This document shows, piece by piece, positions 15,702-23,507 of a stretch of 64,000 nucleotides of DNA. The notes under the pieces were generated by a model. That model worked only from the letters and a program-made list of their open reading frames with translations. It was not told where the DNA came from and ran no database searches. The stretch is from NCBI RefSeq assembly GCF_900143535.1, contig NZ_FRFA01000017.1, positions 1 through 64,000 of the forward strand, given 5' to 3'. The DNA comes from Tateyamaria sp. Alg231-49. GTDB taxonomy: Bacteria; Pseudomonadota; Alphaproteobacteria; Rhodobacterales; Rhodobacteraceae. Position 1 is the stretch's first letter. Each line of letters opens with the position of its first letter. Made by a program: the position numbers and the translations under genes.

Positions 15702-17104
15702 GCAAACCGCAAACCCTTCTTGATAAGCTCTGGTCAGCGCACGAAATTCTCAAGCGCAAAGACGGTGTGTCTCTTTTGTGGGTAGACCGACATCTCGTGC
15801 ATGAGGGCTCTCACCACGCATTTGCCAACATCACCGCGCGCGGGGCATCCGTTTCGCACCCAGACAAAACCTTTGCCGTCGTCGATCACTACGCGCCAAC
15901 ACGGGATCGGGCGCACATTGCGGATCCGCAGATCGCAAGGATGATTGACACACTACGCCGAAATGCCGGAGAGCATAAGCTTCGTTTATTCGACCTGCAT
16001 GACCCGGCACAGGGTATTGTGCATGTTGTCGGACCAGAACAGGGCCTGACCTTGCCCGGGCTTTTGATCAACTGCGGCGACAGCCACACCTCGACCCATG
16101 GTGCGTTCGGGGCTTTGGCGTTTGGCATCGGCGCAACCGAAGTGGCGCATATATTGGCCACGCAAACAATCTGGCAGAAAAAGCCTAAAGCGATGCGGAT
16201 TACGGTCGACGGAGACCTCGGAGCAGGTGTCACTGCGAAGGACATCGCGCTCAATTGGATTGCCCAGCTGGGAGCAGGTAGCGCGCAGGGTCATGCGGTG
16301 GAATACGCCGGCAGCGCAATTAGCGCCTTGTCGATGGAGGGCCGTATGACACTGTGCAATCTGTCCATCGAGGGCGGCGCGCGTTTCGGGATGATCGCTC
16401 CGGACGAGGTCACCAAGGCCTATGTCAAAGATCGCGCTTATGCGCCAAAAGGCGATGATTGGGCAGCCGCTGTGAAAGCGTGGGACGCACTGACATCCGA
16501 CCAAGACGCCGCGTTTGAGATTGATGTCCACCTAGATGCCGCAGAAATCGCGCCCACTGTCACATGGGGAACCAGCCCCGAGCAGGCCTTGCCCATAGAT
16601 GCCACCCTTCCTAACCCTGCAGAGATGGGCAAACAAATGGCTGAGACGGCGTCTGAGGCGCTCGCTTATATGGGGTTAACTGCTGGACAAAGCCTTGCAG
16701 GGACACCGGTTGATCAGGTTTTCATCGGGTCTTGTACCAACGGCCGGATTGAAGATTTGCGCGCCGCCGCCGCAGTGATGGCGGGCCGCCGCGCCAAAGT
16801 GCCGGGACTGGTATCACCAGGGTCACAAATGATCAAAACGCAGGCTGAACAAGAGGGTCTAGACAAAGTCTTCACCGATGCTGGGCTTGAATGGGCTGCG
16901 TCCGGTTGCTCTATGTGCGTCGGAATGAACGGAGATCTTGTGGGCAGTGGCAAGCGTTGTGCCTCCTCGACCAACCGCAATTTCAAAGGCCGTCAGGGAC
17001 GCGGGTCTCGCACCCATTTAATGTCACCTGTGATGGTGGCGGCGGCTGCGGTCACCGGCCGGATTTGTGACGTGCGCCCGATGCTGCAAGAGCGATACAT
17101 CTGA
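15698..17104 (+). CDS. 3-isopropylmalate dehydratase large subunit-like hydratase (LeuC-like)
   Basis: A 468-residue aconitase-superfamily protein, as long as E. coli LeuC and similar throughout. The three 4Fe-4S cluster cysteines are present: Cys346 in GSCTNGR, and Cys404 and Cys407 in GCSMCVGMN. CGDSHTSTHGAFG and RCASSTNRNFKGRQGRG are also intact. With the LeuD-like protein it should hydrate or dehydrate a substituted maleate/malate. E. coli-type LeuCD also acts on citraconate, and dimethylmaleate hydratase is a relative. Its place between a HutC regulator and a TRAP transporter, opposite a PrpB-like lyase, argues for catabolism. A leucine-pathway role cannot be fully excluded. Confidence 0.87.
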   Translation: MSKPQTLLDKLWSAHEILKRKDGVSLLWVDRHLVHEGSHHAFANITARGASVSHPDKTFAVVDHYAPTRDRAHIADPQIARMIDTLRRNAGEHKLRLFDLHDPAQGIVHVVGPEQGLTLPGLLINCGDSHTSTHGAFGALAFGIGATEVAHILATQTIWQKKPKAMRITVDGDLGAGVTAKDIALNWIAQLGAGSAQGHAVEYAGSAISALSMEGRMTLCNLSIEGGARFGMIAPDEVTKAYVKDRAYAPKGDDWAAAVKAWDALTSDQDAAFEIDVHLDAAEIAPTVTWGTSPEQALPIDATLPNPAEMGKQMAETASEALAYMGLTAGQSLAGTPVDQVFIGSCTNGRIEDLRAAAAVMAGRRAKVPGLVSPGSQMIKTQAEQEGLDKVFTDAGLEWAASGCSMCVGMNGDLVGSGKRCASSTNRNFKGRQGRGSRTHLMSPVMVAAAAVTGRICDVRPMLQERYI

Positions 17105-17781
17105 TGGCGGGGTGGCACAGACATGATGGGCTGGCAGCGGCATTGCCGCTTGCAAATGTGGATACGGATCAATTGATCCCAGCCCGTTTCATGTCGGTGC
17201 CGCGCTCGGAAGGGTATGCCGACTACCTTTTGCACGACGTTCGCAGAGACGACACCGGAGCGTTGCGCTCTGATTTCAACTTAAACAACACACCGCAAGC
17301 AAGTGTTCTCATAGCTGGTGCAAATTTTGGCGGTGGTTCATCGCGGGAGGCGGCGGTTTATGCGCTTGTCGATGCTGGGTTCCGCGCCGTGTTCTCGCCA
17401 AGTTTCGGCGACATTTTCGCAAGCAATGCTATTAATAACAGCCTGTTACCTGCGCGCATTGACGACGAGACGTATACGGCGTTGCTGGCTCTGGTTGGTC
17501 AATCAACATGTCCTGTCCGGATTGATCTAAAAGCCGGGCGTGCCACGTTTGACAACAAGGTTGTAGACTTCGCGCTTGACGACACATGGCGCACGAAACT
17601 CATCAACGGATGGGACGACATCGATCTAACGCAACAACATGCCCCGGAGATCGCGAAATTTGGAGATATTTACGCTCAAGCAGCGCCGTGGGCAGCCCCT
17701 CGGTACCTGATTGAAACACGCAGCATCTGCTGCACAAACCGACATCTGGGAGGTGTCATACAAAAAGGGCGAAAGGTCTAA
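17104..17781 (+). CDS. 3-isopropylmalate dehydratase small subunit-like (LeuD-like)
   Basis: The 225-residue swivel-domain partner of the LeuC-like protein, sharing one base with its stop (TGATG). VDTDQLIPARFM, GANFGGGSSREAA and PSFGDIFASNAINNSLLP match LeuD. The active-site stretch differs: E. coli-type LeuD reads GCGSSREHAPWAL, while this has GGGSSREAAVYAL. The catalytic Ser-Ser-Arg is kept but His-Ala-Pro-Trp has become Ala-Ala-Val-Tyr, which may alter substrate choice. It is about 24 residues longer than E. coli LeuD, with a C-terminal tail containing two cysteines. Confidence 0.87.
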   Translation: MAGWHRHDGLAAALPLANVDTDQLIPARFMSVPRSEGYADYLLHDVRRDDTGALRSDFNLNNTPQASVLIAGANFGGGSSREAAVYALVDAGFRAVFSPSFGDIFASNAINNSLLPARIDDETYTALLALVGQSTCPVRIDLKAGRATFDNKVVDFALDDTWRTKLINGWDDIDLTQQHAPEIAKFGDIYAQAAPWAAPRYLIETRSICCTNRHLGGVIQKGRKV

Positions 17782-17811
17782 TTTCGCTTACATCAAATGG
17801 GAGAACATCAA

Positions 17812-18825
17812 ATGAAGATGACTATATTGGGCGGGATTCTCGCCAGCTCGACATTGGTAGCAAACGTCGCGCACTCCGAAGAGACGATCTCGGCGGTCCA
17901 CGCATTTCCTGAAAGCTTGATCTACACAAAAAGCTTTTTGTCGTTTGTCGACAAAGTAAACGAGGCTGGTGAGGGTATTGTACAGATTGACGTGCGCGGC
18001 GGACCAGAAGCTATCGGCATGTTCCAGCAGCCAGATGCCGTACGCGATGGTATCGTTGACATGGTTTACACGCCTGGCTCGTTCTATGGGGGTGCACTTC
18101 CAGAAAAAGACGCGATGGTTGCGTCAAACTTGACGGCTGTAGAGACCCGTATGAACGGTGGCATTGAGCTGATCGACCAAATCCACCAAGAGAAGATGGG
18201 ATTGAAATATCTCGGCTGGTTCGACAGTGGCGTATGTTACAACCTTTGGACGCGGAACGAGCCGACATTTGATGCTGAGGGCAACCTTGAGGTCGACGGC
18301 CTCAAACTGCGCGGCAACAACGTCTATAACGCCTTCTTCACCAACTACCTGAACGCGCAAGTCATCGACCTACCAACCGGCGAGGTTTATTCAGCGCTGC
18401 AACGCGGTGTGGTGGATGCAACGGGCTGGACACAAATTGGTCTGATCGATCTGAAATGGAACGAATTCCTGAACTACCGGATCGAGCCTTGTTTCTTCTC
18501 AACTGACCTTGGTGTGATCGTGAACAACGAGAAATGGGATTCACTGTCTGACGAGGCCCGTAAGATCGTTCAAGACGTGGCCATTCAACACGAGAAAGAC
18601 AGCGTCGCCGCATTGCGCGCCAAGCGCGACGAAGACTTTGAAGCGTTGGATGCGGCTGGCATGAAAGTTGTATCCCTCGAAGGCGACGCCAAGGCGAAAT
18701 ACCTCGCCGCTGCCCGTGAAAAAACATGGGAACGTATGAAATCCGTGATGTCCGAGCAACCGGGCGGCACAGACAACTACGATCGCCTGCTAGAGCTCTT
18801 CTACGATCTCAACGCAGCCAAATGA
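17812..18825 (+). CDS. dctP: TRAP transporter substrate-binding protein (DctP family)
   Basis: A 337-residue periplasmic binding protein of a TRAP transporter. It has an N-terminal signal peptide (MKMTILGGILASSTLV, likely cut after AHS). The family core includes LKLRGNNVYNAFF, which contains the Arg that usually binds the ligand carboxylate, and LPTGEVYSALQRGVVDATGW. The ATG at 17812 is chosen because GGGAGA lies 8 bases upstream; an ATG five codons earlier lacks a ribosome site. The Arg favours an organic acid ligand. It probably imports the substrate, or an acid intermediate, of the island pathway. Confidence 0.9.
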   Translation: MKMTILGGILASSTLVANVAHSEETISAVHAFPESLIYTKSFLSFVDKVNEAGEGIVQIDVRGGPEAIGMFQQPDAVRDGIVDMVYTPGSFYGGALPEKDAMVASNLTAVETRMNGGIELIDQIHQEKMGLKYLGWFDSGVCYNLWTRNEPTFDAEGNLEVDGLKLRGNNVYNAFFTNYLNAQVIDLPTGEVYSALQRGVVDATGWTQIGLIDLKWNEFLNYRIEPCFFSTDLGVIVNNEKWDSLSDEARKIVQDVAIQHEKDSVAALRAKRDEDFEALDAAGMKVVSLEGDAKAKYLAAAREKTWERMKSVMSEQPGGTDNYDRLLELFYDLNAAK

Positions 18826-18832
18826 AATGTGA

Positions 18833-18857
18833 CGGGCTGGTCGTGATTGCCAGCCCG
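18833..18857 (+). terminator. Hairpin after dctP
   Basis: A perfect 8-base stem (CGGGCTGG / CCAGCCCG) with a 9-base loop lies 8 bases after the dctP stop and is followed by ACTTTTC. It may act as a partial terminator or mRNA end stabiliser, giving more binding protein than membrane subunits. Confidence 0.65.
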
Positions 18858-18880
18858 ACTTTTCATTAAGCGATAATCAG

Positions 18881-19387
18881 ATGCCGATGATCTCCAAAGC
18901 CCTCGCGGTTCTTGTCAACCTTCTCGCAATAATCGCAGGCGCGACACTGGTGTGGTTGATGATCTCCGTCATAACCTCGGTGCTGATGCGAAACGCAGGA
19001 TTACAGCCCTTTGCATGGCTCTTCACCTCGGCGGAATACGGACTTCTTTATATGACCATGCTCGGTGCGCCTTGGCTGGTGCGCGAGAAGGGTCATGTCC
19101 ACATCGAATTGGTCACCGCCGCGCTGCCTGACGGAGCACGCCGCATTGTCAGCCGCATTGTGGCAATCGCCTGCGTCTTGGTCTGCTTGATCCTTGCGTG
19201 GAAAGGCGTCGAGTTGTTCCTCAAAAACATCGAACGCGGCGACTACGATACCCGCGCATATTATTACCCTCGCTGGATGTTGACGATCGCCTTCCCAATT
19301 AGCTTTGGCTTGATGGCAATCGAATTCTCGCGGTTCATTTTTGGCAGCGAGCTGATGCACTCTGGCGAAGCAGGAATCCACGAATAA
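18881..19387 (+). CDS. dctQ: TRAP transporter small permease (DctQ family)
   Basis: A 168-residue membrane protein with four predicted transmembrane segments (about residues 8-33, 45-65, 85-110 and 125-150). It carries the DctQ pattern WLFTSAEYGLLYMTMLGAPWLVREKGHVHIEL. It bridges the binding protein and the large DctM channel. It overlaps the dctM start by one base (TAATG), so the two are coupled. Sodium-gradient drive is typical of the family. Confidence 0.88.
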   Translation: MPMISKALAVLVNLLAIIAGATLVWLMISVITSVLMRNAGLQPFAWLFTSAEYGLLYMTMLGAPWLVREKGHVHIELVTAALPDGARRIVSRIVAIACVLVCLILAWKGVELFLKNIERGDYDTRAYYYPRWMLTIAFPISFGLMAIEFSRFIFGSELMHSGEAGIHE

Positions 19388-20694
19388 TGGAATGGTTTGA
19401 AGCGCTTGCCCTACTGGTCGGTTCGATCATCTTTTTGATGGCTTTGGGCATGCCGGTCGCCTTGGCCTTCCTCGCTGCAAACATCTTGGGCGCTTATATC
19501 TTCATGGGCGGAGAACGAGGCGTCGGACAGCTTCTCAACAACGGCCTCGGCTCCCTGACGAAATATGCGTTGGTACCTATTCCGCTGTTTCTCTTGATGG
19601 GCGAGATTTTCTTTCACACCGGGCTTGGCGGGCGGATGTTTAACGCCATCGACAAACTGCTTGGGCGGCTGCCGGGCCGCCTAAGCTATGTCACCGTCTT
19701 GGGCGGAACCGCATTTTCCACTCTTTCAGGTTCCTCCATGGGATCGACGGCATTGCTTGGCACCCTGATGGTCCCAGAGATGGGGCGGCGCGGCTACAAA
19801 CCCCATATGAGCATTGGCCCGATCCTTGGAACCGGTGGTTTGGCGATCATCATACCGCCCTCTGCCTTGGCCGTGCTGTTGGCCACGCTCGCGCAGATTG
19901 ATGTGGCCGCTTTGTTGATCGCAGGTGTCATCCCCGGTCTAATCCTTGCCAGCTTCTACATCGCAACAATCTGGGTTCAGACCAAAATCGACCCTACAGC
20001 AGCCCCGGCCTATGACGTCGAGCCAATGACATTGGGTCAGAAACTGAAAACGCTCTTCACCGAAGTTGTCCCAATGGTTGGCGTTATGGTCGTCATCATT
20101 GTGCTGATGATCCAAGGCTTTGTGACCCCGTCCGAGGCTGCGGCTTTCGGCGCTCTTGGCGTGCTAATCCTTGCCGCCGTCTTCCGATGTCTGACAATCG
20201 AGGCGATGCGCAAGTCCATTACCGGAGCCCTGCGGGTGACCCTGATGGCCTATTTGATCGTCTTCGGATCAGCGACGTTTAGCCAGCTTCTGGCCTTCTC
20301 TGGGGCTTCAAGGGGATTGGTAAACTGGGCGACCTCTTTTGATCTCGCCCCGCTGGCTATGCTTCTGGTTATGTTCGCCGTGCTGCTGCTCCTCGGTATG
20401 TTCATGGAGCAAATCTCAATGATGTTGCTCACCGTGCCGATCTTTTTCCCATTGGCGCAGACCTTGGGCTTCGACCCAATTTGGTTTGGCCTCATCATGT
20501 TGTTGGCCCTTGAGATCAGCTTTACGACACCGCCCTTTGGCTTGCTGCTATTCGTAATGAAAGGTGTGGCCCCACAAGGCACAACAATGAAGCAGATCTA
20601 CACGTCCGCCTTTCCATTTATCGGATGCTCGCTGGTGTTAGTTGCGCTTTTGATCGCGATGCCACAACTCGCACTTTGGCTTCCGTCCCTGTAA
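19387..20694 (+). CDS. dctM: TRAP transporter large permease (DctM family)
   Basis: A 435-residue integral membrane protein with 11-12 hydrophobic segments, the usual DctM length. Family marks include GMPVALAFLAANI, PLFLLMGEIFFHTGLGGRMF, GGTAFSTLSGSSMGSTALLG and the C-terminal ISFTTPPFGLLLFVMKGVAP. It forms the transport channel with DctQ. It is the last gene of the plus arm of the island. IS6 copy B begins 42 bases after its stop, and no strong terminator is visible between them. Confidence 0.9.
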   Translation: MEWFEALALLVGSIIFLMALGMPVALAFLAANILGAYIFMGGERGVGQLLNNGLGSLTKYALVPIPLFLLMGEIFFHTGLGGRMFNAIDKLLGRLPGRLSYVTVLGGTAFSTLSGSSMGSTALLGTLMVPEMGRRGYKPHMSIGPILGTGGLAIIIPPSALAVLLATLAQIDVAALLIAGVIPGLILASFYIATIWVQTKIDPTAAPAYDVEPMTLGQKLKTLFTEVVPMVGVMVVIIVLMIQGFVTPSEAAAFGALGVLILAAVFRCLTIEAMRKSITGALRVTLMAYLIVFGSATFSQLLAFSGASRGLVNWATSFDLAPLAMLLVMFAVLLLLGMFMEQISMMLLTVPIFFPLAQTLGFDPIWFGLIMLLALEISFTTPPFGLLLFVMKGVAPQGTTMKQIYTSAFPFIGCSLVLVALLIAMPQLALWLPSL

Positions 20695-20736
20695 CCCAGA
20701 AGTAGAAGCATGATCAGATCAATAAGCTGAAGTAGC

Positions 20737-21551
20737 GGTGCTGTCAGACCAATTCGAACTCGTCTCTGCTAGGACAATATGACTGCCCTTTATGCCGCAC
20801 CGAGACCGCGCCACTCAGCCAGAGCGTCGGCTCGGTTGAGTTTGAAATTCGTTCGAGTCGAGAGGCTGCGTTCCTGATTAAAGTGATTGTAGACAGATGC
20901 GTGAACGGCGGCGAATTTCTGCAAACTTCGCATGCGCCGGAAGCGAAGCATGGCCCGTTCTCGTCGTCGAAACGGCAGGTGCGAATTCTCCGCTCGGTTG
21001 TTCATCCACCGGCCCGTTTCCTGCCTGTCTGCGGCGCCGATCTCTTTCAGCGCAGCACCATATGAGCGCAGCAGGTCCGTGACGAACACCTCCGGGCAAC
21101 CATGCTTACGCATTGCTTTCTTTAAGAATTTCAACGCCGCCTTCTTATCACGGGTCTTCGTGACGAAGCTTTCCAGGACTTCGCCTTCATGATCGACGGC
21201 CCGCCAAAGGTAATGTTGCTCACCGTTGATCTTCACGAACATCTCGTCCAGATGCCACCACCACCGGCTGGATTTCATCCCCTCAATCCGTCGCTTTCGG
21301 ATCTCGGAAGCGAACATCGGGCCGAACCGGTGCCACCAGTATCTCACCGCTTCGTGGCTGACATCGATGCCGCGTTCGTGCAGCAAGTCTTCGACATTGC
21401 GAAGCGACAGCGGAAAACGAACATACAACATAACCGCCAGACGGATTATCTCTCGGCTCGTTTTGAAATAGCGAAATGGATCAGGTTTGGTCATCCGACG
21501 AGGCTACAAAACCGCCCTGCCCGCCTCAAGTGATTTTGCTCTGACAGCGCC
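20737..21551 (-). mobile_element. IS6-family insertion sequence, copy B
   Basis: An 815-base element with ends GGTGCTGTCAGACCAATTCG (left) and, read inward from the right, GGCGCTGTCAGAGCAAAATC. It carries one intact transposase gene in the same orientation as copy A. It is inserted at the 5' part of a large serine recombinase gene. No matching 8-base target duplication is seen, as expected if deletion or recombination followed insertion. Confidence 0.9.
20790..21494 (-). CDS. IS6-family transposase (copy B)
   Basis: A 234-residue DDE transposase with the catalytic residues in HLDEMFVKI, VTDLLRSYGA and RRRERAML. The N-terminal region FRYFKTSREIIRLAVMLYV is complete, so the gene appears functional. 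Its 5' end matches the remnant at 7453-7551 more closely than copy A does. It is the likely source of mobility for the island between the two IS6 sites. Confidence 0.92.
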   Translation of the reverse strand: MTKPDPFRYFKTSREIIRLAVMLYVRFPLSLRNVEDLLHERGIDVSHEAVRYWWHRFGPMFASEIRKRRIEGMKSSRWWWHLDEMFVKINGEQHYLWRAVDHEGEVLESFVTKTRDKKAALKFLKKAMRKHGCPEVFVTDLLRSYGAALKEIGAADRQETGRWMNNRAENSHLPFRRRERAMLRFRRMRSLQKFAAVHASVYNHFNQERSLSTRTNFKLNRADALAEWRGLGAA

Positions 21552-23010
21552 GATGGCGGACATCGATGCCGGACGCATCGACATGGTGGTGGTCTACAAG
21601 ATCGACCGGCTGACGCGGTCTCTGGCCGACTTTGCCAAACTGGTGGAGCGGCTGGAGAAAGCTGATTGTTCTTTTGTGTCTGTCACGCAGGCTTTCAACA
21701 CATCTTCTTCCATGGGGCGGTTGACACTGAACGTGCTGTTGTCCTTTGCCCAGTTCGAGCGCGAGGTCACCGCTGAGCGGATCCGCGACAAGATTGCGGC
21801 GTCCAAGAAGAAGGGATTGTGGATGGGCGGCATTCCTCCGCTGGGATATGATCCGCACCCTGACAAGGCCCGGCGCGAGTTGGTTCCAAACGCGCAGGAA
21901 GCGAATGTGGTTCGGCAGATCTTCCAGCTTTATGAGACACACCGCTGTCTCAATGCAGTTGTGCGAGCCGCCGACGAACAAGGGCTGCGCTCCAAGCACC
22001 ATGTCTTTACAACAGGCCGAACCCAGGGCGGCACCCCGTTCAGCCGAGGTCAGATATACCACCTGCTGACGAACCCGGTGTATCTCGGGTTGATCCGGCA
22101 CAAGGATCAAACCTTTGATGGCCAGCACCCGGCGATCATCGATCAGCCTCTCTGGGACAGTGTGCAACAGCACCTCAAATCGGCCAGCGCACGACGCCGC
22201 GGTGCACCTTCAGGCCAGTCATCAAATTCGGATGCGCCACTCAAAGGGAAAGTGCGCGATGAGACAGGCGATGTTCTCACGCCCACACATACGACCCGCC
22301 ATGGAAAGCGGCAGAGATATTATGTCTCCAACCGCCTGATCTCAGGCGGTGCCGATCCAACGGGATGGCGCCTGCCGGCCAAAGGTTTTGAGACAGCTGT
22401 CGTCAAAGCCATCACGGACCATCTACGCGAGCATGCAAAACGGCATACCGTTCTGGACAATTGTGACGTGCCCAAATTGAACGCCACGGCCACGGCCGTT
22501 TTTGGACTGGCCGATGCTCTGGAGGACGACGGCTGCAAACGCGCGTCCCCTCTGATCCGGTCGATCGCACTCGACCCAAACACGCTATCCATTGATCTCG
22601 ACCCCGACACGGTCGCCGGCGCAATAAACCTGCAGGCCTCCTCGCTGAACGCCGCGCTTTGTGAAATCTCGACACCCTTCACGTGCAAACGCCGAGGTGT
22701 GGAGACACGTATTGTCGCGGGCGATCGCTGCCCCGACCCAGATCAAACCCTGATCCGCGGGTTGCGCAATGCGCACGATTGGGCAGAGGCTCTGAAGTCC
22801 GGCGAACCACTTAAGCACCTCGCCCAGCGCGTCGGACATTCCGAGCGCTACATCAGGCGCGTCACATCATTGATCTCCCTGACGCCTGGATTGCAGATCG
22901 CGATTCTGGGCGGCACGCAACCTGCACACCTCAATCTAGAGACTCTTGTTCGCGGGAACATCCCACTTAGTTGGGCCCATCAGGATCATCTGTTTGGAAC
23001 CCATTCCTGA
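21552..23010 (+). pseudogene. Large serine recombinase, 5'-truncated by IS6 copy B
   Basis: The C-terminal bulk of a large serine recombinase, about 485 residues. What remains includes the end of the resolvase domain (VVYKIDRLTRSLADFAKLVERLE, SFAQFEREVTAERIRDKI) and the recombinase domain (PPLGYD, NPVYLGLIRHKDQTFDGQHPAIID). The N-terminal segment that would carry the nucleophilic Ser (YxRVS type) is missing: the reading frame enters directly from IS6 copy B. An ATG at 21553 could still start a peptide, but it could not cut DNA. The frame is otherwise open, suggesting recent inactivation. It lies next to tRNA-Arg, a plausible relic of an integrated element. Confidence 0.85.
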
Positions 23011-23012
23011 CC

Positions 23013-23204
23013 TTCCCTGCTCAGCGAATTGCATTCCCTGATAGGTCGCTCTGAATTCCCTGTTTGTCAGATTAAATTCCCTGTTAAGTGCTTTAGGAAA
23101 GTTCCATGTAAGCGACTGTTATTAATCCCGTAAAACCACCCGCAGAACCTCGAATTCGACCAAAATGCAGGAATTTCCCTGTTAAATGGCTGTTATCAGG
23201 GAAA
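23013..23204. repeat. Clustered TTCCCTG repeats downstream of the recombinase
   Basis: The 350-base gap between the recombinase stop and tRNA-Arg has no convincing gene. It holds five direct copies of TTCCCTG (23013-23019, 23034-23040, 23056-23062, 23077-23083, 23175-23181), most preceded by A/T and several followed by TTAA or TTTG. An inverted copy (CAGGGAAA, 23197-23204) pairs with the last direct copy across a 15-base loop. The pattern could be recombinase or accessory-protein binding sites of the old element; this is inference. Confidence 0.6.
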
Positions 23205-23360
23205 ACGGACCGGCGAATTCAGGTAACTGAGACAAAGGGAGATTGCTGCGGATGAAACGGCAGCACGGTCCGTCTCAGGGCAAAACGGCACCTCGCAACC
23301 GACGGAATACACGCGGGAATTCCAACCAAAACGGACATGGGAAAATGAGACAGGGGTGGG

Positions 23361-23437
23361 TGGCGGACCGAGGAGGATTCGAACCCCCGACCCCCTGATT
23401 CGTAGTCAGGTACTCTATCCAGCTGAGCTATCGGTCC
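23361..23437 (-). tRNA. tRNA-Arg (anticodon ACG)
   Basis: A complete 77-base cloverleaf on the minus strand. The acceptor stem is GGACCGA / TCGGTCC and CCA is encoded at the 3' end. The D arm is GCTCAGCTGGATAGAGT, the anticodon arm is CCTGA-CTACGAA-TCAGG with anticodon ACG, and the T arm contains GGTTCGAATCC. Its 3' end faces the truncated recombinase, the usual side for integration into tRNA genes. Confidence 0.95.
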
Positions 23438-23507
23438 ACTGGCGGGCGGTTTAGTCTTGTGGCCGCGGCTTTGCAAGAGGCTTATTGAGCCAAAGAGGCC
23501 AAGCCGC

